A DNA stretch of 64,000 nucleotides, taken from Paralithodes platypus (Eukaryota > Arthropoda > Malacostraca > Decapoda > Lithodidae). The stretch's first letter is position 1. Every line of letters starts with the position of its first letter. The stretch is taken from contig CM064560.1 of assembly GCA_032716605.1 (NCBI GenBank), positions 13,223,540 to 13,287,539 of the forward strand, in the 5' to 3' direction. A program made the position numbers and the translations under genes. Positions 34,998 through 45,734 of this stretch are shown in pieces. Below the pieces are notes generated by a model. That model had not been told where the DNA came from and did no database searches. It saw nothing but the letters and a program-made list of their open reading frames with translations.

Positions 34998-36684
34998 AGG
35001 GAGGGGAGTGAAGGGTACTGCATGGTGGACTGAAGAGGTAAAAATTGCTGTCAAAGACAAGAAGAAAGCATAATTAGAGAGTGGTTGGGTAGTAGAGGGA
35101 ATGAAGATTTGGAGAGACAGAAAAGGACGAGGTACTTTGTGAAAAAGAGAGTGGTGAAGAGAGTAGTGAAGGAAAGTAAGAGAAGAGCTGATGAGGAATT
35201 TGGAAGGAATCTGAGTGTAAAATGGAGGGAGTGTAAGAAACTGTTCTGGAAAGAAGTCAAGAAAGTTAGGGAAGGTAGCAAGGGAAATAGTAAAGGTGTG
35301 AAAGATACGAATGGGCGAGTGTTAGCCAAGTAGCAAGAGAAAGTCGAAAGATGGAGGGAGTACTTCAACGAATTGCTGAATGTAAGGAATGAAGCGCCAG
35401 CAAACATAGTTGGATGGGGTATGGGAGGGAGAAGAAGAGAAGTAGTGGAGGAGGAGGTGGGGATCAGGAGGTCAGAAGTGTGTGAAGCCATGAAAAGAGT
35501 GAAGATGGGGAAAGCATCAGGAATAGATGGAGTGTGTGGGGAAATGCTGAGGTATGGTGGTGAGATAGTGATCAAATGGGTATGGAAAATGTGTAAACTA
35601 GCATGGGAGAAGGGGAGTGCACCTGATGACTGGAAGATAGGCATAATAGTCCCCCTGTATAAGGGTAAAGGGAAAAGAGGAGTGTGTGGTAACCACCGGG
35701 GAATATGGCTTCTAAGCAGAGCGAGTTCTTTGATCTGAATGTTGGGTTGAAACAGGGGTGTGTGATGTTCCCGTGGTTGTTTAATGTATTTATGGATGGA
35801 GTCTTGAAAGAAATACAAGGAAGAGCAGTGGAAGTTGGTGTACCGCTGATAAGGGAGGGAAACGAGTGGAAGCTACCTGTAGCCTACTGCTGGTTGTCGA
35901 TGATACAGTCCTGATGAGCGACAGTGAATGGGAGTTGCAGGGTCTGGTAAATATGTTTGGAACTGTTTGTGAAAAACGGAATCTGAAGGTAAATGCGGGG
36001 AAGAGCAAGGTTATGGTCTTTGAAAGGGGTGCAGCCACAGAGTATGAGGTGAGGTTGAACAGTCAGGCTATGGAGAATGTCAGCTCATTTAAGTATCTGG
36101 GCAGTGTGCTGAGTAAAGATGGGAGTATGGATGAAGAAGTACGGGAGAGGGTGCAACAGGGGAAGATGGTTGTAGCAACGCTGAAAGCCCTAACAAGAAA
36201 TAGGGTGGTTAGCATGGAAGTAAAGAAGTCCTTGTATGACAGTGTGGTAATCCCGACATTGACCTATGGAAGAGAAGCATGGACATTGGTGGAGAGACTC
36301 AGACCAAGAGTGAGAGGGGTGGAAATATACTTGAGAAGTGCGTGCGGAGTTACATGGAGGGATAGACAGACGAATGAGGAAGTAAGAGAGAGATGTGGTG
36401 TGGATGTAGATGTGCTGGAAACTGTGACAAGGAACACCTTGAGATGGTTCGACCATATGGAACGTATGGGAAGCGAGAGAATTACTAAGAGGGTGTACGA
36501 GAGCGAGGTGGAAGGACAGAGAGGGAGAGGTAAACCGAGACAGAGGTGGAAGGATGGAGTGAAGAAGTATATGAGTGAAGGTGGTGCTGGATGCAAGGAG
36601 GGGCGTCGACTGACCGGGAATAGAGGTGTATGGGGGCGTTTCTTTCGTGGCCACCCCTTCAGGGATCACTGCGTCCGGCAATAG
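34998..36684 (+). pseudogene. LINE A reverse transcriptase fragment, copy 2, with an internal deletion
   Basis: It matches LINE A copy 1 from about 1690 to 3659. Frames: 35085-35333 (KKLFWKEVKKVREGS), 35373-35738 (GMGGRRREVVEEEVG, KMGKASGIDG), 35705-35914 (GLKQGCVMFPWLFNVFMDGV) and 35866-36684 (SDSEWELQGLVNMFG to the C-terminus GHPFRDHCVRQ). About 310 bases, including the first catalytic Asp box, are missing after 35715, and the ADD box reads LLVVDDTVLM. It ends at ggcaatag (36681) without its microsatellite tail, where LINE D begins. Confidence 0.85.
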
Positions 36685-37349
36685 ATTCAGGACTTCGGTG
36701 AGACTTTTTCTATTGCACTAGACATATCGAAAGTCTTCGATAGAGTCTGGCACAAATCTTTATTTTCTAAACTACGCTCCTTCGGTTTCTGTCCCTCCAT
36801 CTGTGCCTTTGTCTCTAATTTCCTTTCCGGCCGTTCCATAGCTGCGGTTGTGGACGGCCATCGCTCACTTCCTCACCCTATCAACTCTGGTGTTCCTCAG
36901 GGCTCTGTCCTATCTCCTATGCTCTTTCTAATTTTCAAAAATTATCTTCTCAACTGTACCTCAAGTCCCATCCATTCTTACGCAAACGACTCAACCTTTC
37001 ACTACTCAATTAGTTTTTCAGAACGCACCAGCCAGCAATCCCTCAACGACAAACGTAATGAAGCCATAGAACACTTAAATTCTGATTTAACTACTATTAT
37101 ATCTCTAATTGGGGCAGAGAAAACCTTGTTACCTTTAATGCTTCCAAAACCCAATTTCTCCATCTATCTACCCGTTCGTAACTCCCAGCGGACTATCCCT
37201 TATTCTTCAACAATACAAAAATCAATCCTTCATCTTCTCTTAATATTCATGGTGTCTCTGTTTCTTCTGCTCTCATTTGGAAGGACCATATTACCAGTCT
37301 TGCTAAGGCAGCCTCCCAGAAGATGGGTGTGCTCAACCGCCTCAGGTTT
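36685..37349 (+). pseudogene. LINE D reverse transcriptase, first half
   Basis: It reads FSIALDISKVFDRVWHKSLF (RT box with the first catalytic Asp), VSNFLSGRSI, INSGVPQGSVLSPMLF and HSYANDSTFHYS. The YADD box has become YAND, losing a catalytic Asp. The copy is also broken after about 37100. The sequence stops at ..gtgctcaaccgcctcagg, where the A-rich tail of LINE C (opposite strand) starts. The second half resumes at 40083. It is of the CR1/Jockey/L2 kind. Confidence 0.85.
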
Positions 37350-40082
37350 TTTTTTTTTTATTTTTTTTTATTTTTTTTTTTTAAAGAGACAATGAACGGA
37401 GGAAGGAAAAACACAGATAAAACAAAAAGGTCCATGTGCCTAAAGGCATCCTCCATTCATAAAATGTTTGTAACAACTGGATTTAAACATTTGTAGATTG
37501 TAAGTTTGTGGAAAGCAATTAGAGGGAAGTGAATTCCAAAGAGTAGTAGCTCTGGGGATAAATGAATTCTGATAAGCAGAAGTTCTGCATTGTGGAGGAG
37601 AAAGTGTAAATTCATGGGCGCTCTCAGCTGCCCTAGTTCTACGGGGAAAGATGTGGAGAGGCGGCACAATTGAAGCAAGTTCCTCGGAACAATTGCTGTG
37701 AAAATATCTGTAGTAAAATGCAAGGGATGCAACGTTTCTTCGTATGGATAATGTAGGAAGGTCCTGTGTGATTGCAGTGTTATTGATTAATCTAATAGCT
37801 TTATTTTGAATTTTGTCCAACTGCCTCAATGCAACCACTCCACTTCCACCCCACAGAGGTGAACAGTAATCCATCTGAGAACGCACATGACTTTTATATA
37901 TCACGGCCAACTGCTCGTCAGTGAAGAATTCTCGAACTCTGTACAGGAGTCCCAGTTTTTTAGAGGCATTCTTAGCAATGCTTCTAACATAATGTGTCCA
38001 GCTCAAGTTAGTAGTTAATGTTACACCGAGAATGTCAATACTAGGGGAAGTGGGAATATTTACATAATTAAAAAATATATGGGAGTCAGTGAGATTCTGT
38101 CGGTTAGAAAATTGAATGTATTTGGTTTTCTGTGCATTAAAGGAAACTAAATTCTTTTGTCCCCATCCATTAATTCTAGAAAGGTCTTGGTTCAGAGAAA
38201 TTGCAGTGTTTATTTTTGAATTTATAAGATCGGGTTGGGTGAAAGAATTGGTAAATGTGAAGGAACTGTGTAGTGTTGAGTCATCTGCGTAGGAATGTAT
38301 TGGATTATGAGTGGTAGATATGAGATCATTGATATGAATGAGGAACAGAATTGGGGCCAAAACTGATCCCTGGGGAACACCAGCATTTATTGAGTGAAAT
38401 TGAGAATAAAGGCCATCTACCATTACACATATTTTTCTGTTATGAAATAAGAAGAAATTAGTGGAACTAATAATGCAAGGCCGTAGTGTGACATCTTCGA
38501 CAATAAGGATTGATGCCAGACTCTATCAAATGCCTTTGATATATCCAGTGCTATTGTATGTGTTTCACCATGTTGGTCTGTAGCTTGGTTGATTTGATGC
38601 GTAAGAAGGCAAAGCATGTCTGCAGTTGATCGACATCGTCTAAAACCATATTGCCTATCACTGATTAATTTATTATTCTCAAGATGCTTAATTATGTGAT
38701 TATTTAATATAATTTCAAAAAATTTACCAAGAGTGGAAGTTATAGCTATTGGTCTGTAGTTTGATGGATCTGAAGAGGCACCTTTTTTAGGAACTGGATG
38801 GATGTTTGCTTCTTTCCAGGGTACTGGGAAGCATGAGGTATGAGTACACAGACGGAATTTTTTTGCCAATACAGGAGCGAGCACCAAGGAGCAATTCTTA
38901 AGTACTATTGGAGGAATTTCATCTGGACCAGGAGCCTTATCTACTGAGAGATTCTGCAAAATACTTTTGACATGTCTGGTGTGGATCTTAAGTGAGGGAA
39001 TTTCAGGCGAATTAAAATTAAGTACAGGGACATCTTGATTTATTTCATCTAAGGTTGAGTTGGTGGAGAAAATATCCGCAAGAAGGTTAGCTTTACCTCG
39101 TGGGTCACTTACAAGATTGCCAGTCGGAGATTTTAATGGTGGAATGGATGAAGCAGTAGTGAAGTTGGATTTAAATGAGTTAAGAGTAGACCAAAATATT
39201 TTGTTATCATTTGGATTATTTAGAAGTTTATTTGCCTGCTTGTGGAGAAAGTTTGATTTAGTTAGGTTTAATACAGTTTTGGCATGATTTCTGATGTTTC
39301 TAAAGTAATTAAAGGCTTCATGAGTTTTTGATCTTGTGTATGCATTGTAGGCTATTGCTTTTTGTTCAGTTACTCTAGCACAATTATGGTCAAACCATTT
39401 AGGTGAATTAGATCTTTTACTGTACTTTTGATGAGGAATAAAAGTTTCCATTCCAATTTTTACAAAATCTTGTATGTGGCTCAAGGTGGAGTGTGCATCA
39501 TTAGAAAAGAAAGAGGTCCAGGGAATATCAATACAGAAACCTTGAAGACCCTCCCAGTCTGCCCTATCGTAATGCCATTTAGTCACCAAAACAGGTTCAG
39601 AGTGGGAAGGTGTGGTAGGTGATAGACAGGTGGCCTGTATCAGACAGTGATCAGAAGATCCAAGCGGTGACCTCACTGTAACATCATAATTTTCTGAATT
39701 GGTTGTTAAAAATAAGTCCAGTAGGTGGGAATTATGATTAGGATTATCTGGTACACGGGTGGGTTGGTTGACTAGTTGAGTGAGATTAAATGAGTCTGCA
39801 AATAGCTCACATTCAAGACCAGCATCATCAGTCCTGGCTGAATGAGTGAGCCATTCAACATTATGGACATTAAAATCACCCAACACAGTGATTTCAGAAG
39901 AAACATTTAAGTTGAGGACACTGAGTTGTGAGGACAGAGAATCAAAAAGACTTTGCTCTGGAGGAGTATTTGGGGAACGGTAGATGCAACATATGTATTT
40001 AAGTTTACCAGCAGAAATTAATTTGTATATGGAATAATCAAAATAGGGACAATTGAAACTAGTAACCTCCTCCAGGTTACCC
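37350..40082 (-). mobile_element. LINE family C inserted into LINE D in opposite orientation
   Basis: Its 3' end is an A-rich tail (as T runs on the plus strand, 37349-37382). Its 5' end lies at about 40082, where LINE D resumes with aLLALYRGTVRPCTEYCSH in frame with the family. About 2.7 kb is present, which makes this the most complete LINE in the window after A1. Confidence 0.85.
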
Positions 40083-40141
40083 TGCACAGCTTCTTGCTCT
40101 GTACAGGGGCACAGTGCGTCCTTGTACTGAGTATTGTTCAC
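37440..40141 (-). pseudogene. LINE C endonuclease/reverse transcriptase with a single frameshift
   Basis: The frame 38423-40141 (minus) gives a partial AP-endonuclease (CIYRSPNTPPE, ITVLGDFNVHNVEW, GSSDHCLI). The RT follows (NYRPIAITSTLGK, QYGFRRCRSTADM, ALDISKAFDRVWH). Then 37440-38423 gives SINAGVPQGSVLAPILF, HSYADDSTLH, an RNA-binding thumb-like part and the C-terminus RATTLWNSLPSNCFP. The only break seen is the frameshift near 38430-38450. The YADD catalytic pair is intact. The N-terminal third of the endonuclease is missing. Family: CR1/L2/Jockey type. It is related to, but distinct from, the LINE D it interrupts (both share the ALDISK.FDRVWH and SLRRNVASL-like segments). Confidence 0.9.
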
Positions 40142-40655
40142 ATGTATGGGGAGGATCCTCTCACACTGCTCTCCTAGAAAAAGTTGAAAGGAAGGCCTTT
40201 CGTATCATTAACTCCCGTCCACTCACCAACTCTCTGCAATCTCTTTCTCTCCGCCGCAATGTTGCATCTCTCTCGCTGTTCTATCGCTACTATAATAATC
40301 AGTGCTCCTCGGAGCTTTCCGAGTCTATACCACCTCCTTTATGTAGGGCACGTGATACCCGTCTTGCAACACAATCCCACCCCTACTCAGTCCAACTCTC
40401 CAACCCAAGAGTGAAACGTTACTCTCAAACTTTCTTCTATTCAAGAGCTGAGCTCTGGAACTCTCTCCCAGAATCAGTCTTTCCTTCTTCCTATGACTTA
40501 AATTGCTTCAAACTCCGTGTGTCCAGGCATTTTGCCTCGAACGTCCCTTGATTTTGGCCCTGTCACTCTTTCAACTATGGGGGAGGCACTCGCTGCGGGC
40601 AGTTCTGCCTTTTGCCTCCCACACTCACATAGAAAAACAAAAAAATCTACTTCTA
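40083..40655 (+). pseudogene. LINE D reverse transcriptase, C-terminal half and 3' end
   Basis: It is open from about 40083 to 40551: VRPCTEYCSHVWGGSSH, ERKAFRIINSRPLTNS, LSLRRNVASLSLFYRY and FFYSRAELWNSLPESVF, ending FASNVP. It continues 36685-37349 after the LINE C insertion. The 3' UTR (ccctgtcactctttcaac.., ggaggcac..) and an A-rich tail follow to about 40655. The same 3' end occurs at 15686-16195. Confidence 0.85.
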
Positions 40656-40769
40656 TATACCCTTCCTAATCTAAATAAAATAGTTTAATAATAGCCAGAA
40701 ACAAAAAAGAAATGCGTATTCTATCCTGTAAGGGTTAAGAACTATACTAGCACTTGTTCATTTTCAAAG

Positions 40770-40924
40770 CTGGCCGAATCATCATTGCCGGGAGTCGGGT
40801 CCGTGGGCTACAACTTCAAGAAACAGATGGAAGAAAGCAGCGACCCGGTGGTGCAAGAGCTGGCGGGCCGCTACCGGGCGGTGGACTCGCCGGATGAGGG
40901 GCTCCATCTTACAGCAGACAGGCA
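40770..40924 (+). CDS. Ionotropic receptor gene, exon d (S2 ligand-binding half, first part)
   Basis: It encodes about 51.7 residues: LAESSLPGVGSVGYNFKKQM, EESSDPVVQELAGRYRAVD, then SPDEGLHLTADR. It directly continues PIDTLKE of exon c to give PIDTLKE-LAESS, as expected for the hinge region of S2. The acceptor is ttttcaaag|C (phase 0). The donor is GCA|GTGAGT at 40925, leaving a two-base codon remainder (CA) completed by the first G of exon e. It is GC-rich compared with its surroundings. Recognition rests on position, splice fit and the flanking exons. The segment itself is poorly conserved in the family. Confidence 0.78.
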
Positions 40925-41284
40925 GTGAGTTCATACCATAGAATCAATGGTTCACATACATAGAGTGGGTTGTGGAAAACAAAGAGTGAGTTGAGGAGAT
41001 TGTAGACACCAATCGACCAAGGCAATACCCAGGGGAGGCCTCATAGGCATGTGAGCTGTTGGAATTCCTGTTTAGTTTGTCTGGCTTCCCTCACTGATTC
41101 TGTTTGTGTTTCACCTACACAGAGTAATCCAACTAGCTCTCAAAACACCTCCTCCTCCTATTCATTTCACTACACTAAACAAGCACCCCATACTTCTTTT
41201 AAGTACACCAAAAATAAAATAAAATAAATATATTTAAAAGTAGCAACTATCAGTCTTTCAACTTTGGGGCAGACACTTGTTACA

Positions 41285-41860
41285 CAAGAACATAAGAAAA
41301 TGGGAGTCTGCAGAAAGCCCATTGGCCCACACAAGGCCCTCTCACACCCAACCCTAATTATAAGGCCTAATTATAGGCCCAACTCACCAACACAATGAGG
41401 ACCGACCTCACCAAAAAGGTCAGAGGTTAACATAAGACAAAACACAGGAGTCTGTAGAGCGTTAATTGGCCCACACCCGGCAGATCCCCCTCACACCCAA
41501 CCCATCTGGTCCATATGCCCATCTAATTTTATCTTAAAGCTCTTTATCGTTCTTGATCCCACTATAGCACTTGGTAGCCTATTCCACCTATCTACAACTC
41601 TGTTACCAAACCAATATTTACCTACAGGTATATCTTTTCTGAAACACAATTTATCTAATTTGAAATAATTTGTTCGAGTTCTTTCGCTATCACTGAGCTT
41701 TAGTACATCTTTCATGTCCCCTGTATTAATCCCACTAACTCACAAGAACACCTCTATCATATCCCGTCTTACTCTCTCTCTAACGAATGTAAACCTAATT
41801 TGTTCAACCTTTCTTCATATGGAAGATTTCTAATATTATAGATAATTTTTGTCTCCTTCA
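41285..41860 (-). mobile_element. LINE family G, C-terminal and 3' UTR fragment
   Basis: The minus-strand frame 41491-41715 reads LSDSERTRTNYFKLDKLCF, then NRVVDRWNRLPSAIVGSRTI and KSFKIKLD. This is the NxVVDxWNxLP..SFKxxLD C-terminus common to CR1-type LINEs. The 3' UTR (tgcagaaagcccattggccc on plus) recurs many times at 56-59 kb. It is 5'-truncated. Confidence 0.75.
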
Positions 41861-41919
41861 TACACATTGGAAAACAAAAGACGGGGAGCGAGTTGGGGTA
41901 AATAGGGAGTGGGTTAGAG

Positions 41920-42130
41920 ACAACAGTGTATGGGTTAAATAAATCAGGGAGTGGGTTAGAGACAACAGTGTATGGGTTAAATAAATCAGGGAGTGGGTTA
42001 CAGAAAACTGGGAGTGGGTTGGGGAAAATCGGGAGTGGGTTGGGGAAAACCGGGAGTGGATTGGGCTAAGATGGAGTGGGTTGGGGGTAAACAGGGCATT
42101 GGTTGGGGATAACAGAGAGTGGGTTGGGGA
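41920..42130. repeat. Degenerate short tandem repeat (gggagtgggttgggg type)
   Basis: About ten loose units of roughly 21 bp (gggagtgggttggggaaaa) include two longer units with gagacaacagtgtatggg. The minus-strand frame through it (LLSLTHSLIYLTHT..) is an artefact. Confidence 0.8.
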
Positions 42131-42949
42131 AAACAGGGGTGTACAGTCGGTCGGGCTGCGGCATGGTTGGGCCGCGGTATGATTCGGCCGTGGCGTACTT
42201 GTTATTTGCCCACCTGCTGGCAATATATATTATGATGATGACAATAAGTCATGGGGGGGTGAGGGGTTGCAAAGCCCCCTCTCAACCCATTATTGTATCC
42301 CAGCAGTCAAAATAGACGAACACGTGATTGCGAGCATACGAGTAATGTAAACACTACATGGGCCCGACCGTCATGAGACCAATATAGGGAGTTGATTGGG
42401 CTAAACAGGGAGTGGGTGAGGATAACAAACAGTCTACTTTTCCTAAAAGCCCGTTCACATGAGCGTTTTTTGTCTGCAGGTAGGAACTGATGATAAATTC
42501 TTGCTGGTATCTCATATTACACGCCAATAGCGGCAAACCACAGGAAATCAACGTATTGGTTTATCTGTGGCCAGCTAGCAACGAACCGACTCTGGGGGAT
42601 GGGTCCTAATATGCTAGAGCAAATCTGGTATTTGGTGAGTCCTACTAACAGGAAAAATTAAGTATTCTATATATAACTATGATCAAATATAAGGCAAGTT
42701 ATTCAATAGATACAGAACAACACTTTTAATTATACAAACATGGATATAGGTCCACACACAATAATATAATTTATAAACATACAATGGAACTTCAACATAC
42801 CCAATTCGAAACATAAATATAGAATCACAGTTTGCTTGAGTTAGTGATGAAAAAGCACGCATACTCAAGATGCATGCTTTGAAAATTGACTTAACGCGTG
42901 CTAAATATATAAATGCAATAATCTCTTGTTACGTCAAATTCAACTTCTG
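42131..42949. other. Intron 4 sequence, no gene recognised
   Basis: A possible transposon end, agcccgttcacatgagcg, lies at about 42446, of the kind seen at hAT or Harbinger termini, but no partner end was found. The rest is AT-rich with no supported feature. Confidence 0.4.
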
Positions 42950-44602
42950 CTATATATAAGTTGAAGTACATATATGGCTAGGTTTATACAAATATATATA
43001 AGTTGAAGTACATATATGGCTAGGTTTATACAAATATATATAAGTTGAAGTACATATATGGCTAGGTTTATACAAATATATATAAGTTGAAGTACATATA
43101 TGGCTAGGTTTATACAAATATATATAAGTTGAAGTACATATATGGCTAGGTTTATACAAATATATATAAGTTGAAGTACATATATGGCTAGGTTTATACA
43201 AATATATATAAGTTGAAGTACATATATGGCTAGGTTTATACAAATATATATAAGTTGAAGTACATATATGGCTAGGTTTATAAATACAATATATATAAGT
43301 TGAAGTACATATATGGCTAGGTTTATACAAATATATATAAGTTGAAGTACATATATGGCTAGGTTTATACAAATATATATAAGTTGAAGTACATATATGG
43401 CTAGGTTTATACAAATATATATAAGTTGAAGTACATATATGGCTAGGTTTATACAAATATATATAAGTTGAAGTACATATATGGCTAGGTTTATAAGTTG
43501 AAGTACATATATGGCTAGGTTTATACAAATATATATAAGTTGAAGTACATATATGGCTAGGTTTATACAAATATATATAAGTTGAAGTACATATATGGCT
43601 AGGTTTATAAGTTGAAGTACATATATGGCTAGGTTTATAAGTTGAAGTACATATATGGCTAGGTTTATAAGTTGAAGTACATATATGGCTAGGTTTATAA
43701 GTTGAAGTACATATATGGCTAGGTTTATAAGTTGAAGTACATATATATATAAGTTGAAGTACATATATGGCTAGGTTTATAAGTTGAAGTACATATATGG
43801 CTAGGTTTATAAGTTGAAGTACATATATGGCTAGGTTTATAAGTTGAAGTACATATATGGCTAGGTTTATAAGTTGAAGTACATATATGGCTAGGTTTAT
43901 AAGTTGAAGTACATATATGGCTAGGTTTATAAGTTGAAGTACATATATGGCTAGGTTTATAAGTTGAAGTACATATATGGCTAGGTTTATAAGTTGAAGT
44001 ACATATATGACTAGGTTTATACAAATATATATAAGTTGAAGTACATATATGGCTAGGTTTATAAGTTGAAGTACATATATGGCTAGGTTTATAAGTTGAA
44101 GTACATATATGGCTAGGTTTATAAGTTGAAGTACATATATGGCTAGGTTTATAAGTTGAAGTACATATATGGCTAGGTTTATAAGTTGAAGTACATATAT
44201 GGCTAGGTTTATAAGTTGAAGTACATATATGGCTAGGTTTATAAGTTGAAGTACATATATGGCTAGGTTTATAAGTTGAAGTACATATATGGCTAGGTTT
44301 ATAAGTTGAAGTACATATATGGCTAGGTTTATAAGTTGAAGTACATATATGGCTAGGTTTATAAGTTGAAGTACATATATGGCTAGGTTTATAAGTTGAA
44401 GTACATATATGGCTAGGTTTATAAGTTGAAGTACATATATGGCTAGGTTTATAAGTTGAAGTACATATAGGTTTATAAGTTGAAGTACATATATGGCTAG
44501 GTTTATAAGTTGAAGTACATATATGGCTAGGTTTATAAGTTGAAATACATATATGGCTAGGTTTATAAGTTGAAGTACATATATGGCTAGGTTTATACAC
44601 AT
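42950..44602. repeat. Tandem array of 42-bp and 30-bp versions of one unit
   Basis: The 30-bp unit gttgaagtacatatatggct+aggtttataa fills the right part (from about 43490, and solidly after 43740). The 42-bp unit, the same plus acaaatatatat, fills the left part. The two mix between 43480 and 43740. Both lengths are multiples of three, so the minus strand stays open for up to 550 codons (repeating NLAIYVLQLI and ICTSTYKPSH). No codon bias, start context or homology supports a protein. Confidence 0.97.
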
Positions 44603-44800
44603 GGTGAATATTGTGTTTTAAGTAATCAAGTTATAAAAATGAAGTTTAGCGATCAAGGTTATGCGAAACAGTGCAAAATCTTCGTATATATGCGGGACGA
44701 GTTGTTTTCGGGGTGACATCTCCCGTAACCAACTCAACTAGAAGACCATATCAAACAGGTGTCCCCCAGTGACGACCAAACAAATTAAGTTCTAACTTCA

Positions 44801-45129
44801 GGGTAGATGGTTGTTTTATCTGGCATCCCTTCTTCCTCATGTTTAGCCCCATTAGTTTACAAATTTTAAGACATTCAGCCTATTAGTTTGGTGTTTTTAA
44901 GATCTTTCACTCCATTTCTTTTCAATATTAAGACTTTTCGTGTAATTTTTTTTTTTTTTTTTTTTTTTTGTAATTGGCCGGGACATTTTTCTATCGAAAA
45001 ATGTACGAATATATCTAAAAGGGGGATTTTGTGGATGTTTTTTAAAATTTGATGGAGGTTTAGAGAGGAATCTAAAAACAATACAAATAAAATACAAAAA
45101 ACGACCAATAATAAATCCTTCCCCCTTAA
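44801..45129 (-). mobile_element. TTAA-flanked MITE, family M1, copy f
   Basis: It contains the reverse-oriented M1 segments (ttcttcctcatgtttagccc, aattggccgggacatttttc) and a poly-T insertion replacing the tcgctatcgctc core. It ends ccccc-TTAA at 45126-45129. Confidence 0.6.
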
Positions 45130-45549
45130 CCCCTACTGTACCAGAGGGTATTACTATAAATGTAATCTCCATAGTATCAAGCATTGTGGCCAAAATGGCT
45201 TCAAAGTCGATAGAGAGCATCCTCTCACCCCGAAAGCTGGACGAGTACTGAGCCAGCTCACCCATTGGACCTTAGATACACTCTGAGAAGTGTTGCCAAG
45301 GCCTCAAAGCAGTGTTTACAAGGCATGGTACCAGGTACCACTCGGTACAAGGATCGATTATTGCTGACGTACGTCATACTGCGCTGGTACTGGCAAGTTA
45401 CTTTTTTGCTGTCGGCCATTGTACGTCGCTAGCTTATCAGTCTTGGTTGAGTTGGCACTGGTTAAGAGGTACTTGTTGAGAGGGTCTAGGGGTTGAGATG
45501 TCCACTGACCATTCCCTGATAATTTACGGGTGTTGTTGTTTTCCCCGAG
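45130..45549. other. End of intron 4, nothing recognised
   Basis: Moderately GC-rich sequence with short imperfect palindromes (gctgacgtacgtcat near 45364) but no gene or known repeat. It ends with the acceptor tttccccgag|G used by exon e. Confidence 0.5.
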
Positions 45550-45663
45550 GTACGCGTTGATGGAGAACCGCCACTACCTGGAACACATGATTGCTGCCAA
45601 CTATACTGACAGACATGGAGGAGAGATGCTGCATATCACCAAGGAGTGCTTTCTGGCATTCAG
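45550..45663 (+). CDS. Ionotropic receptor gene, exon e (S2, continued)
   Basis: Its first base completes the codon left open by exon d (CA|G, Gln). It then reads YALMENRHYLEHMIAANYTD and RHGGEMLHITKECFLAF. Ionotropic receptors have at this place a YA(l/f)(i/m)e....l.y.....(l/m).i..e.F pattern, the region after the beta-sheet core of S2. The donor is CAG|GTACAC at 45664, phase 2. The following exon should complete AG-N. No segment between 45664 and 64000 continues with a recognisable end of S2 and final TM, so the gene is 3'-incomplete in this window. Confidence 0.82.
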
Positions 45664-45685
45664 GTACACATACACCAAATCATCT

Positions 45686-45686
45686 G

Positions 45687-45733
<47 letters not shown>
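45686..45733. repeat. (ATT)n microsatellite next to exon e
   Basis: About fifteen perfect ATT units begin some 25 bp after the donor of exon e. Confidence 0.97.

Positions 45734-45734
<1 letters not shown>

Larger units (their letters stand above)
34920..40738 (+). mobile_element. TTAA element family M3, copy d, split by a stack of LINEs
   Basis: The left end TTAACCCTCTGAAGATCGTG begins at 34920 and runs to about 34996. A right end (cttcctaatctaaataaaat.. to gggTTAA) occupies about 40660-40738. Read inverted, the right end begins TTAACCCTTACAGGATAG and shares TTAACCCT..GGAT..ACGCATT with the left. The 5.6 kb between consists of LINE A2, LINE D and LINE C. That both ends belong to one copy is inferred. 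Confidence 0.5.

Noticed and set aside
42950..44602. Minus-strand frames of 550, 291 and 274 codons
   Set aside because: They only translate the 30/42-bp tandem units (NLAIYVLQLI, ICTSTYKPSH) in several frames. The unit length is a multiple of three, and there is no start context, domain or normal composition.
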